Shown: piece after piece, positions 42,675-51,041 of the stretch | How the letters are laid out: each line of letters starts with the position of its first letter | Position numbering within the stretch: position 1 is the first letter of the stretch | Assembly: GCF_028657905.1 (NCBI RefSeq) | Contig: NZ_CP117781.1 | Span: 1,860,001-1,924,000, forward strand | Direction: 5' to 3' | Source: Burkholderia sp. FERM BP-3421 | GTDB lineage: Bacteria; Pseudomonadota; Gammaproteobacteria; Burkholderiales; Burkholderiaceae | Length of the DNA stretch: 64,000 nt | The notes under the pieces: generated by a model | What the model was told of the DNA's origin: nothing | The model's database searches: none | What the model saw: only the letters and a program-made list of their open reading frames with translations | Program-made: the position numbers and the translations under genes

Positions 42675-43652
42675 TCACCGCATCAGCGTGCGCCGGTACA
42701 ACGCCAGCATCCCCGCCACATCGACATCGACGCACACCTCCCGCGACGGCCGCCCGTCCCACTCCTGCGCGGGCACGCCCATCTTCGCCGGCTTCTGGAT
42801 CGTCTGGCCGAGCGCGAGGCCCTCGGTCACCACCCGCACCGGCCCCGGGCGCGTCGTGTAGAGATCCGGCGCGAGCACATAAGCCACCGCCGACGGATCG
42901 TGCGTGTACAGGCCGTACACCCCGTCGCTCGTCTCGTGGAACGCCTCGTAATGGCGCGACACATCCCACACGAACTGCCCGACCTCGCCCGCGTCGTCGC
43001 GCAGCGCGGCCAGATAATCGTGCGACATGATGGTCTTCTGCGTGACGTCGAGCCCGACGATCGCGAGCGGCCAGGCGGCCGACAGCACCTGGTCCGCCGC
43101 GTCCGGATCGGCATGGATGTTCGCCTCGGCGGCCGGCGACACGTTGCCGAGCACGCCGTCGATGCCGAACGCGCCGCCCATGATCACCACCTGCTTGACC
43201 AGCCCGGCGATCGCCGGGTCCGCGTCGAGCCCATGCGCGAGATTGGTCAGCGGGCCGACCGCGACCAGCGTCACTTCATGCGGATGCGCGCGCACCATGT
43301 CGATGATGAACTGGTGCGCAGGCCGCGCGTCGAGCCCCGGATGCCCCTCGAAATCCGGCGCGTCGAATGCGCCGAGCGACAGGTTGCCGAGCCCGTTGTC
43401 GCCGTGGATCCAGCCGATCGGCGGCGGCGGCGGCCGGCGCAGCGGCGCGGCCGCGCCGCGTGCGACCGGCACGCCCGGCGCGAAGCGGCTCGTCAGGTAC
43501 AGCGCATTGCGCGTCGTCGTCTCGACGGTCGCGTTGCCGAACACGCTCGTCACGCCGAGCAGTTCGATATCGGGATGGCAGGCCTGGAAAACCAGCGCCA
43601 TCGCGTCGTCGACACCCGGATCGGTGTCATAGATGATCTTGTGCAAACTCAC
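42675..43652 (-). CDS. Inosine-uridine-type nucleoside hydrolase
   Basis: A 325-residue nucleoside hydrolase. The calcium-binding signature DTDPGVDDAMAL is at about residues 9-20, and EANIHADPDAA and the active-site HDPSAV segment follow. It splits ribonucleosides to base and ribose. GTG at 43652 is the start, preceded by AAGGA. It sits near the deoxyribose cluster but on the other strand, so joint nucleoside use is possible but not shown. Confidence 0.9.
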   Translation of the reverse strand: MSLHKIIYDTDPGVDDAMALVFQACHPDIELLGVTSVFGNATVETTTRNALYLTSRFAPGVPVARGAAAPLRRPPPPPIGWIHGDNGLGNLSLGAFDAPDFEGHPGLDARPAHQFIIDMVRAHPHEVTLVAVGPLTNLAHGLDADPAIAGLVKQVVIMGGAFGIDGVLGNVSPAAEANIHADPDAADQVLSAAWPLAIVGLDVTQKTIMSHDYLAALRDDAGEVGQFVWDVSRHYEAFHETSDGVYGLYTHDPSAVAYVLAPDLYTTRPGPVRVVTEGLALGQTIQKPAKMGVPAQEWDGRPSREVCVDVDVAGMLALYRRTLMR

Positions 43653-43770
43653 GGGAAATCCTTGGTCAGCCGCGGCGCCCAGCCGCCGCGGGTCATGCGG
43701 GTCGGCGCCATGATACCGCCGCGGCCGTCGCCGCGCACCCGCGCCCGATCCGCGCAGGGAGGGCGCGCGC

Positions 43771-43956
43771 TCAACGCCGTTCGTCGCGTTCGCCGGGCTT
43801 GCGCGGCCGCCATGCGAGCAGGCCGGCCCCCGCGCCCACCGCGATCGTGACGAGATAGCCGGCCAGCCGCGCGAGCGTCACGGCGTCCGCGCCGGCCAGC
43901 CGCGCGAGCGACAACCCCGCGGCCGCGACGAAGAGGAAGGCGAACAGCCATTTCAC
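43771..43956 (-). CDS. Small two-segment membrane protein
   Basis: A 61-residue protein with two hydrophobic segments (WLFAFLFVAAAGLSLARL and LAGYLVTIAVGAGAGLLAW) and a charged C-terminal tail (RPRKPGERDERR). A GTG at 43956 with GGAGACAG about eight bases upstream is the best start; a TTG at 43971 also exists. No family is recognised. Confidence 0.55.
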   Translation of the reverse strand: MKWLFAFLFVAAAGLSLARLAGADAVTLARLAGYLVTIAVGAGAGLLAWRPRKPGERDERR

Positions 43957-44245
43957 GATGTCTGTCTCCAATCGGTTGCCTGTCTTCCGTTATAGACGCC
44001 CCGCGCACGATCCGCCGTCCGCGGCGCGACGCATTCCCGCCGCGCCGCGCCCTCGCGTCATCGTCGTCGAACGGGGTATACGCGATGTTGCGCGTCAAAA
44101 AAGATTGCTTAGAGTGCAGCGAGCAATCCGGCCGACAAAGCGGTCGCCGCGTTGCGCGACGTCTTGCGCGTCGTCGGGCCGTCCAGGCGGCCACCCGATC
44201 AGTTGCGTTGTCCGACAGCGTTGTCGGAGGAACGGTACGGCAAAG
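43957..44245. other. Intergenic region upstream of an IS remnant
   Basis: Nothing recognisable is encoded here. It lies between a small membrane-protein gene and a strong hairpin. Confidence 0.4.
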
Positions 44246-44284
44246 AAGCCCTTGTCTCGCGCGTCGAGACAAGGGCTTTTTTTG
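44246..44284 (+). terminator. Strong intrinsic terminator
   Basis: AAGCCCTTGTCTCG pairs with CGAGACAAGGGCTT around the loop CGCGT: 14 base pairs without mismatch, followed by a run of Ts. It stands directly before the ISL3 transposase remnant. Confidence 0.85.
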
Positions 44285-44287
44285 GGT

Positions 44288-44463
44288 TCATCGCGGATTA
44301 CCGGGAAACGCAGCGCGGATTTTGAGGAAGAAATATTCCTCGTCGCGGTAGCCACAAGCCCGGCGTTTGATGACCTTGATGGTGTTGTTGATGCCTTCGA
44401 CGACCTGGTATTGAGCGGGTGCCTGCAACGAGCCGGAATGCCGTGCCAGTCGCTCTGCGGGCG
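44288..44463 (-). mobile_element. ISL3-family transposase C-terminal remnant
   Basis: Reading the minus strand to the stop at 44288-44290 gives LARHSGSLQAPAQYQVVEG, then INNTIKVIKRRACGYRDE and EYFFLKIRAAFPGNPR. This is the characteristic C-terminus of ISL3-type transposases. Only about 50 codons remain, with an in-frame stop at the upstream end; no inverted repeats are visible. The break falls against a truncated ANTAR regulator gene, so the element was probably deleted together with part of that gene. Confidence 0.8.
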
Positions 44464-45033
44464 CTCAGCGAACAGTTTGAGCGGCGCAATGCCGCTCTGC
44501 CGAGCCTGTCGATTCCGTGGCTGGATGACGACGCGCGCCCGCCGCTGATCACGGTCACGACTTACGAGAGCCCGACGATCCTCGAATTGCTGCTGCGGAT
44601 CGACGCCGAAAGCGCGGTGACGACGCCCGTGCGCTCGTTCGGCCTGTTGAGCGCGATGGCGCTGGCCTGCCATCAACATCGCCGCGACGACGACTATCGG
44701 CGGCGCATCGCGCAGCTCGAGCAGCGGCTCGCGTCGGTCCGGACCTTGCAGGACGCCAAGGCGCTGCTGATGCAGGTGCACGGGATCAGCGAGGAGGAGG
44801 CCTATCAGCAGATCCGCTCGCAGGCGATGGAGAAGCGCATCGCGATCCACCAGCTGGCCGAGCAGATCGTGCAGGCGCATGCGCTGCTGAAGCGGCCCGG
44901 GCAGGCCTCGCGCGGCCTGCCCGGGCGCGCGGCTCGCCCTAGCGCGGCGTCAGGCCCAGCTTGCACAGGAACGTGCCGGCTTCGATGCGGCGATGCGCGT
45001 CGGGCGCCTGCTCGAACGGCCAGGTCTCGCTGA
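44440..45033 (+). pseudogene. ANTAR-domain response regulator, truncated at the 5' end
   Basis: The C-terminal ANTAR RNA-binding domain is intact (RRRIAQLEQRLASVRTLQDA then KALLMQVHGISEEEAYQQIR). Before it lies the tail of an AmiR-type receiver-like domain (LRALSEQFERRNAAL onward). The N-terminus is missing, and similarity ends where the ISL3 transposase remnant begins. The frame also runs through a strong hairpin at 44895-44926 and stops only at 45033 inside the convergent gene, so the original stop seems to be lost as well. ANTAR proteins act as transcription antiterminators. Confidence 0.7.
44895..44926. terminator. Hairpin between the ANTAR remnant and the oxidoreductase gene
   Basis: GCCCGGGCAGGCC and GGCCTGCCCGGGC form a perfect 13-base stem around TCGCGC. 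It lies just before the 3' end of the leftward oxidoreductase gene and inside the extended ANTAR frame. It is a plausible terminator for both convergent transcripts. Confidence 0.65.
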
Positions 45034-45976
45034 TCGACAGCAGCGGCTGCTCGGCCATCCAGGCGTGCATCGCCTCGGTGGCCTCGGCGAATCGAGGGGT
45101 TTTCAGGTAGTCCGTCGCGGAAAACAGCTTGAGGCCGTAGGTCTTGCCGAGCGCGAACGGATCGAAGGCCGCCTTGCCCGCGACATAGCCGTACAGGACG
45201 ATCTCGCCGAAGCGCGACACGATCAGCGGATCGCGATTCACGGTCGGGCCGCCGACGCCGTTGAACGAATAGCGCACGCCCTCGCCGCCCGTCGCGTCGA
45301 GCACGGCGTCCACGTAATCGGTCGACGACGTATCGAACGCGCGCGCCGCGCCGATCGCGCGACAAAACGCGACCTCCTCGCTCCCGCGGCACAGGGCGAT
45401 CACCTCGCAGCCGGCCGCCTTCGCGAGCTGCGTGACCATCGCGCCCATGCCGCCCGCCGCGCCGTGCACGGCGACCGCGTCGCCGCGCCGCACGTTCACG
45501 ACCGCATGCAGCACGAGGTGCGCCAGGCGGAAGTTCACGAGGTAGACGAGCCCCTCGCGAAACGCCACGCGATCCGGCAGGCGTTGGATATCGGCCGGCG
45601 GCCCGGCATTCGCGCGCCCGGGCGGCGCGCCGCCCGGCGAGGTCAGCACGTATTCGGCATAGCACCCGCCTGACGGGACGAGCGCCATGACGCGCGCGCC
45701 GACCTCGTAGCCCTTCACATCGCGGCCGCAGGTGGCCACGACGCCCGCCACCTCGCGCCCCGGAATCCAGGGCACTCGGGTCGGCGTGAAGTAGCTGCCC
45801 TTGCGCGCCTCGACATCGCCGTAGATGATGCCGGCGATCTCGGTGCGGATCAGCACGTCGTCGTCGCCGACCGTCGGCACCGGGCAATCGACCACGCGCA
45901 GGTTCTCGGGCGGCCCCACCGCATCGATGCGCACGGCGCGCATCGTGGCGGGGCGTGTCTCATGTTGACGGCTCAT
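44939..45976 (-). CDS. Quinone oxidoreductase-like (MDR superfamily) protein
   Basis: A 345-residue medium-chain dehydrogenase/reductase. The N-terminal GroES-like part has AGIIYGDVEARKGSYF, and the NADPH-binding motif is VHGAAGGMGAMVTQLAKAAG (Ala/Gly-rich fingerprint), with no zinc cysteines, as in zeta-crystallin-type quinone reductases. It reduces quinones or enals with NADPH in family members. The ATG at 45976 is taken; the next in-frame ATG is 11 codons in. It ends against the ANTAR remnant and hairpin. Confidence 0.85.
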   Translation of the reverse strand: MSRQHETRPATMRAVRIDAVGPPENLRVVDCPVPTVGDDDVLIRTEIAGIIYGDVEARKGSYFTPTRVPWIPGREVAGVVATCGRDVKGYEVGARVMALVPSGGCYAEYVLTSPGGAPPGRANAGPPADIQRLPDRVAFREGLVYLVNFRLAHLVLHAVVNVRRGDAVAVHGAAGGMGAMVTQLAKAAGCEVIALCRGSEEVAFCRAIGAARAFDTSSTDYVDAVLDATGGEGVRYSFNGVGGPTVNRDPLIVSRFGEIVLYGYVAGKAAFDPFALGKTYGLKLFSATDYLKTPRFAEATEAMHAWMAEQPLLSISETWPFEQAPDAHRRIEAGTFLCKLGLTPR

Positions 45977-46039
45977 GCGGGTCCTCGACGCGTTGAGTGA
46001 GCGCGCCGCCCGGCCGGGCGGCGCACGAGGCCACCCCGC

Positions 46040-46996
46040 TTACCCGCGCGCCCCGTCCGCGCGCTGATGCGGATAACCGTCGCCGAGTTTCCATGGGAAA
46101 TAATGCAGATTCCAGGCATTCTGGCAATTCGCATAAAGCGCAAGCGAATTCAGCAGCGAGAAATACTCGTCCTTGGTTTCAAGCAGATCAAGCGCCGCAA
46201 TGACGCGCTGCGTAAAATCCCATAATTCATCAAGGCCGCAATAACCGAGGAATTCGGCCGGGGTGCGGATGAAATTCGCCGTGATCGTCTTCAAGACGCC
46301 GAGCGTCAGGTCATTCGCGCGGCTCAGGCGCACCAGCCCATTGAGCGCGCAATAGCCGAGCGGCCGGGTTTCGCCGTTGACGAACACCAGCGTGGACAGG
46401 TACTGGTCGTAGCTGCCCGCGCCGCTGCGAATCCGGCCCTCGTGCAGATCGAGGATGTCCTTCGGCGGGTCGATCCAGATACGCTGGGTCGCCGCGCGAA
46501 TGTCCTCGGTCAGTTGCCGGACCTCGGGGGAGCCGGTCACCGGCTCCCATGCCAGCGTGCCCTTGTCGGCCGGGCCGTCCTTGCGCGAGATATGCGCGAT
46601 GATCGGCTCCTTCGTGCGGCAGGCGGCGTCCCAGCAGGCCCGGCCCGCTTCGCGCAGCAGCGGCAGATGCTCCGGAATCACCCGGCCGATCGGCGCGGCG
46701 GGAATGTACTCACTGAGCGGCCCGTACTTGATCGCCAGATGCTGCAGTTGCGAGAGGAACAGCGTCCCGTCCTCCGACAGCGTGCGGTCTTCCTTGTATT
46801 CCGCCGCCGTGTAGATCAGTTCGGGAAACGGAGCGAGGTGATACAGGTGGTTGCCCGACACGAGCGCGTGATTCTGCAGGCTCGTGTACGGTAATTTCTC
46901 CCACAGCAACGAAGCGAGCCGCGGATTTTTTTCATATTCCAGCGTCGCGGTTACCGTGATGTCGATTGGCATCCATTTCAATTCAATCTGATGCAT
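46040..46996 (-). CDS. Cucumopine-synthase-like protein
   Basis: A 318-residue protein. The N-terminal third has a cyclophilin-like (DUF3830-type) beta layout (LLWEKLPYTSLQNHALVSGNHLYHL). The remainder is helical and resembles the C-terminal helical bundle of cucumopine synthase (LFLSQLQHLAIKYGPLSE). Cucumopine synthase joins L-histidine to alpha-ketoglutarate to give an opine in agrobacteria. Bacterial relatives outside agrobacteria exist with unknown reactions. The ATG at 46996 has GGGAG at the right distance. No catabolic or transport genes for opines are adjacent. The assignment is by family resemblance only. Confidence 0.55.
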   Translation of the reverse strand: MHQIELKWMPIDITVTATLEYEKNPRLASLLWEKLPYTSLQNHALVSGNHLYHLAPFPELIYTAAEYKEDRTLSEDGTLFLSQLQHLAIKYGPLSEYIPAAPIGRVIPEHLPLLREAGRACWDAACRTKEPIIAHISRKDGPADKGTLAWEPVTGSPEVRQLTEDIRAATQRIWIDPPKDILDLHEGRIRSGAGSYDQYLSTLVFVNGETRPLGYCALNGLVRLSRANDLTLGVLKTITANFIRTPAEFLGYCGLDELWDFTQRVIAALDLLETKDEYFSLLNSLALYANCQNAWNLHYFPWKLGDGYPHQRADGARG

Positions 46997-47213
46997 CGCG
47001 TTGTCTCCCGTCAAACTCATTTAAGGAAATGCGATGCGGATTGTAATGCCGCCGAATATTCGAAACCAGGGGTTTTTACATTATCGGAAAATTTACCATT
47101 CATTCCCGATTTTAAATTCTAAAAATATAAATAAGCGCGATCAGAATTCAATGCGAAAGCGACACCGGTTTCACGAAATCGATCAAATCAATCGTCCGCG
47201 CCGATGATTCGGT

Positions 47214-47241
47214 GACGGGCGGGCCTGCCGGCCCGCCCGTC
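47214..47241. terminator. Hairpin after the beta-propeller gene
   Basis: GACGGGCGGGCC and GGCCCGCCCGTC pair perfectly over 12 bases around TGCC. It lies just past the stop of the leftward propeller gene. There is no T-run. Confidence 0.55.
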
Positions 47242-47247
47242 CCTTGT

Positions 47248-48426
47248 TCAGCGCATGTTGCCGGTATGCCCGAGCGAATAGCGCCCCGGCTGCGGCCAGA
47301 CCGTCAGGCCGTGCGGCTCCATGCCGACCGGAATCGACTTGACCTCGCCGCTCGCGGTGTCGATCGCATAGACCACGTCGTCGAACCGGCCGGACAACCA
47401 CAGCGTCGCGCCGTCCGCGCTGACGTTGCCCATGTCGGGGCTGCCGCCGCCCGGGATCGGCCAGGTCACGCGCACCTTGCGCGTCGCGAAATCGATCACC
47501 GACACGCTGCCCTGGCCGTGGCGCGGCCCGTGCACGCGATTGGAGCCGCGATTCGCGACATAGAGCCGGGTGCCGTCGCGGCTTGGATACAGCCCGTGCG
47601 TGCCCACCCCCGTCTTGATGAAGCCGATCTTCTCGAAACGGTCGCCGTCGACGAGGTAGACCCCGTCGGCCATCATGTCGGCCACATAGAACACCTTGCC
47701 GTCCGGCGCGACGCGGATGTCCTGCGGCATGCCCTTGCTCGCGAGTTCGAGGTAGCCCAGCACCGTGCGGTTCACGAGATCGATCTTCGCGAGCTTGCCG
47801 CCGAATTCGCAGGTAAACAGCGCATAGCGCCCGTCGATCGAGAAATCGGCGTGGTTGATACCCTTGCATTCGGGCACCGCCAGGCTCGACTTGAGCGCCA
47901 TCGTGTGCGCGTCGCGGAAATCCAGCCGCGCATGCGCCTCGGCCACCACGATCGCTTCCTTGCCGTCCGGCGTGAAATACATGTTGTAGGGATCGTCGAC
48001 CGGCACCGCCTTGCCCGGCTTGCCGGTCTTCGGGTCGATCGGCGTCAGGCTGCCGTCGGTGCGGCCTTCCGCGTTGTTGGCGACCCACAGCGTCTGCAGG
48101 TCCCACGACGGCACCACGTGCTGCGGGCTGCGGCCGACCGGGAAGCGGTCGACGACCTTGTAGGTGGCCGGATCGATCACGTAGACGTCGTTCGAACGCA
48201 GGTTCGGCACGTACACGCGCGGCAGCGCGCCCGCCACCGCCGCGCTCATGCGGCCGGCCTGCGCGTCGCCGTAGAGATTGTCCGGGTTCGTGACGGGCGG
48301 CATGCCGGGCACGGTGGCGATCGGGGCCGCCGCGACCGCGCCGGCTCCGGCGAGCAGGGCCGCCAGGACGGCGGCGAGCCGGGCGCGACGGAATCGGGCG
48401 GCACTGCAACGATAGGATCCTTGCAT
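47248..48426 (-). CDS. Secreted YVTN-type beta-propeller protein
   Basis: A 392-residue protein with a signal peptide (hydrophobic about 14-34, cleavage after AAA). The remainder is made of about seven YVTN/NHL-type blades, for example VYVPNLRSNDVYVIDP, LWVANNAEGRTDG and RLYVANRGSNRV. Propellers of this kind bind ligands or proteins in the periplasm and some are enzymes. It follows the creatininase gene by 76 bases, so the two are likely co-expressed. No specific function can be read. Confidence 0.8.
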   Translation of the reverse strand: MQGSYRCSAARFRRARLAAVLAALLAGAGAVAAAPIATVPGMPPVTNPDNLYGDAQAGRMSAAVAGALPRVYVPNLRSNDVYVIDPATYKVVDRFPVGRSPQHVVPSWDLQTLWVANNAEGRTDGSLTPIDPKTGKPGKAVPVDDPYNMYFTPDGKEAIVVAEAHARLDFRDAHTMALKSSLAVPECKGINHADFSIDGRYALFTCEFGGKLAKIDLVNRTVLGYLELASKGMPQDIRVAPDGKVFYVADMMADGVYLVDGDRFEKIGFIKTGVGTHGLYPSRDGTRLYVANRGSNRVHGPRHGQGSVSVIDFATRKVRVTWPIPGGGSPDMGNVSADGATLWLSGRFDDVVYAIDTASGEVKSIPVGMEPHGLTVWPQPGRYSLGHTGNMR

Positions 48427-48502
48427 GGGAACGTCCGTTTTCGATTGATACGGTTGAGTGACGTGAGACGACCGGAAGCGCGACCGGGCGGGCCGGCGCG
48501 CG

Positions 48503-49318
48503 TCAGCGGGCTGCGGTTTCCGCGCGGATCGCGTCGATCGTGCGCGATACGATCGCGTTCACGCCCAGTTGGCCCAGTTCAACGCTGGACTGGCGCGGAT
48601 CGCCGCCGTAAACGCCGTCGGCCGCTCCAGGCTTGGGCGCGGCGCGCAGCTTGTCGAGCCTCACCATGCGCGGGGCGACCGCGAGCAGCAGCGAGGTGTC
48701 GGCGAGCCCCGCGTGGGTGCCGATCGCGGCGTCGGGCACGCCATGCTCGCGCAAGAGCCGCGCGTAGCCGTCGGAACTCGTTCCGTAGTATTCGGGCGGC
48801 ACGAACGCGCGCGCGCCGGACCCGGCCCAGGTCTTGTTCAGTTGCGCGACCACGCGGCGCACGTCGTTCTGATAGCCGCCGTGATCGCCGAGAAACACGA
48901 CGTTCGTGAAGCCGTGCACCTTGAAACTGTTCGCGGCCGATTCCAGCAGCTTCTCGAAGGTGTCGTCGCTCACGGTGATCGTGCCGGGAAAGCGCATGTG
49001 CGAGGTCGGCGGCGCATAGCCGCCCTCGGGAACGTAGGCGATCACGGGCGCGACGAGCGCATTGCCAAGCCCTTCGGCAATGCGCTCGGCCAGCACCCTG
49101 ACGCGCGCGTTGTGCTTGCCGAGCGCGACGTACGGGCCGCTCTGCTCGGTCCCGCCGATCGGGATGAGGATCGTGGTCTTGCCCGCGTGGATCGCGTCGC
49201 GCAGCTCGGTCCAGGTGAAATCCTCGAGTTGCACGCCGGGCGCGGCTTGCCCCGACGCGATCTGCGCGCCGACCAGCAACGCGGCGCACATCAATGCTTT
49301 CAGCATGAAGCGTGACAT
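48503..49318 (-). CDS. Exported creatininase-family amidohydrolase
   Basis: A 271-residue protein with an N-terminal signal peptide (hydrophobic about 5-22, then ASGQAAP). The creatininase fold is recognisable by IPIGGTEQSGPYVALGKHN (metal-binding Glu and His) and FLGDHGGYQNDV (metal-binding Asp and His). The ATG at 49318 has AGAGGA upstream and defines the signal peptide. Creatininase-family enzymes cut cyclic amides or the termini of modified peptides. A secreted member paired with a beta-propeller is unusual; substrate unknown. Confidence 0.82.
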   Translation of the reverse strand: MSRFMLKALMCAALLVGAQIASGQAAPGVQLEDFTWTELRDAIHAGKTTILIPIGGTEQSGPYVALGKHNARVRVLAERIAEGLGNALVAPVIAYVPEGGYAPPTSHMRFPGTITVSDDTFEKLLESAANSFKVHGFTNVVFLGDHGGYQNDVRRVVAQLNKTWAGSGARAFVPPEYYGTSSDGYARLLREHGVPDAAIGTHAGLADTSLLLAVAPRMVRLDKLRAAPKPGAADGVYGGDPRQSSVELGQLGVNAIVSRTIDAIRAETAAR

Positions 49319-49700
49319 CCTGATTCCTCTCGTTCGGTGCAAGACCGAGGTGCGGTGATCCGGAGATGAAAGACGCGGGCGGCGAGGAGCGCCTGGGCGG
49401 CGTCGAGCGCTGCGCGCTGGAAATGGTAGCGCGTTCCGCGCCCGGATGGATGAACGAACCGGCAGGATCGTTGATCTGGCGCGCCGAGGCTCGGCCGGCC
49501 GTGGGGGCCGTGGGGGCCGTGGGGGCTATTGATGCCGTCGAGCCAAAACGGCGGGAGTCACGCCCTCACGATGGCGCGGCCCGCGATGCCGCTCAGGACG
49601 AGACGCCTGCGCGCGGCCGCGCTTCGCCGTTGGTCCGGGCGAGCGTTCCGTGCGCCGCCCGGCGATCAGCCGGGCGGCCGGGCCGGCGCAAGCGGCGGCG
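49319..49700. other. Intergenic region with a short tandem repeat
   Basis: No gene is supported here. GTGGGGGCC is repeated three times in tandem at 49501-49527 (the third copy ends in T). The rest is GC-rich and unstructured. Confidence 0.5.
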
Positions 49701-50069
49701 TCAATGCGCGCCGGCGAGCCCCAGATAGGTCACCCGCGCCGGATCGCGCGCGTCGATGACAACCCTCACCCGCTCCCCCGCGCGCGGCATGTTGCCGAGA
49801 TCGACGTACTGCCGGATCGTGACGTCCCGGGACACGCCGTGATCGCTGATGCGCAGCACCATCCGCATCTGCGGCACCTGATTGAGCGTCACCCCGGTCT
49901 GCCCGATCTCGACAACCTCGGCGACGGCCTTGACGCCATCCGTAACGATCGTGTCGCCCCGCGCGGCCGAGATGATCCGGGGCAGCACGACACCCATCGA
50001 GAAGATCAGCGAAATCATTGCAATCGCGACGATCGCGCCCATGACCGACATCATCGAGAACGCCATCAT
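49701..50069 (-). CDS. Small membrane protein at the end of the T6SS cluster
   Basis: A 122-residue protein. A membrane segment near the N-terminus (VMGAIVAIAMISLIFSMGVVL) is followed by a small beta domain (AVAEVVEIGQTGVTLNQV and RVRVVIDARDPARVTYLGLAG) similar in pattern to DUF3592-type OB-like domains. The ATG at 50069 has GGGGGAG upstream. It lies last in the leftward type VI cluster; its role there is unknown. Confidence 0.65.
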   Translation of the reverse strand: MMAFSMMSVMGAIVAIAMISLIFSMGVVLPRIISAARGDTIVTDGVKAVAEVVEIGQTGVTLNQVPQMRMVLRISDHGVSRDVTIRQYVDLGNMPRAGERVRVVIDARDPARVTYLGLAGAH

Positions 50070-50194
50070 GCGTGCTCCCCCTTTCAACTGTCCGGCGCGG
50101 CCCGGCCCGTTCGCACGCTCGCGCGTCCTGCTCGGTGATTCGTCCATTCGAATGCCTCGTCTGTCGATTTCGCCGGGCCCCGCCCCGGCCCGCC

Positions 50195-50503
50195 TCATTG
50201 CGGCTTCGCGCCCTGGGCTTCCATGGTCACGCCGCCCGGCTTCACGGCTTGGCTGTCCTTGGGCACGCTGCCGTCAGGCAGCCGCACGCCGCCGTCGGGC
50301 GTGCGCGCCGACTGGATCACCTTGTGCGCACGCGTCGTCGCCGATTGCATCGCATCGTTCGTCGCCGACTGCACGCTCTGGCTCACCTGCCGCTGCGTCG
50401 TGCTCGTCACCTGATCCTTGACCGACTGCAACAGCTGGTCGAACTGGGCATAGGCGCTCACCGAGAATACACCTGCAAGGAGTCCGAATAAAACTTTCTT
50501 CAT
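50195..50503 (-). CDS. Small secreted protein in the T6SS cluster
   Basis: A 102-residue protein with a clear signal peptide (MKKVLFGLLAGVFSVSAYA, cleavage after AYA) and a polar mature part rich in Gln, Ser and Thr. It has no recognised family. It is encoded between two other small genes downstream of tssM, all in one direction, so it is probably in the same transcript. Confidence 0.65.
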   Translation of the reverse strand: MKKVLFGLLAGVFSVSAYAQFDQLLQSVKDQVTSTTQRQVSQSVQSATNDAMQSATTRAHKVIQSARTPDGGVRLPDGSVPKDSQAVKPGGVTMEAQGAKPQ

Positions 50504-50626
50504 GATCCTGTTTTCCTATCGAATGGTCGGGCGCGCCGGCTGCCGCCGGCCGCGCCCCGAAAGCCCCGAACCCCGCCGCAAACACGGCGACGTCCGAGGA
50601 CGGTGCACCGCTCCCGTCCGGGCGGC

Positions 50627-50986
50627 CTACTTGCCGGTCTTGAACGGCGCGAAGAAGTTGGACGGCATTTCCTGCGGGAAGCCGACCGAGTTGGTGGGCC
50701 GCAGGTCGTTCATGTTGGCGTTGAAGTCGTAGGTCTTCTCACGCTGCTGCGCATCCTGGTGCGCGGCGACCTGCTTGTCGACCGACGACTTGATGTTCGA
50801 CATGTGCTCCAGCATCTTGCCGCCCACCTGCTGCACGTTGCCGATCAGGTTGCTCGCGTTCTGGGACGACGCCACCGACATGTCGGGGATCGAGTCCATG
50901 AACGGCTTCGCCATCGAACCGCTGGCGTTCTGTCCGTACTCATGCGCGTTGCTGCACGCGGACAGGATTTCCTTCGGGTCTATCAT
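50627..50986 (-). CDS. Small helical protein downstream of tssM
   Basis: A 119-residue protein, mostly helical and rich in Ser, Asn and Gln (MIDPKEILSACSNAHEYGQ start), with no signal peptide. GGAGCA precedes the ATG at 50986. It starts 55 bases after the tssM stop. The family is not recognised; position suggests a secreted or structural accessory of the type VI apparatus. Confidence 0.6.
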   Translation of the reverse strand: MIDPKEILSACSNAHEYGQNASGSMAKPFMDSIPDMSVASSQNASNLIGNVQQVGGKMLEHMSNIKSSVDKQVAAHQDAQQREKTYDFNANMNDLRPTNSVGFPQEMPSNFFAPFKTGK

Positions 50987-51041
50987 CTGCTGCTCCTTTC
51001 CAAGTTCGCGCCGGCTGGCGCATTCCGATACAAGAGGCGTG

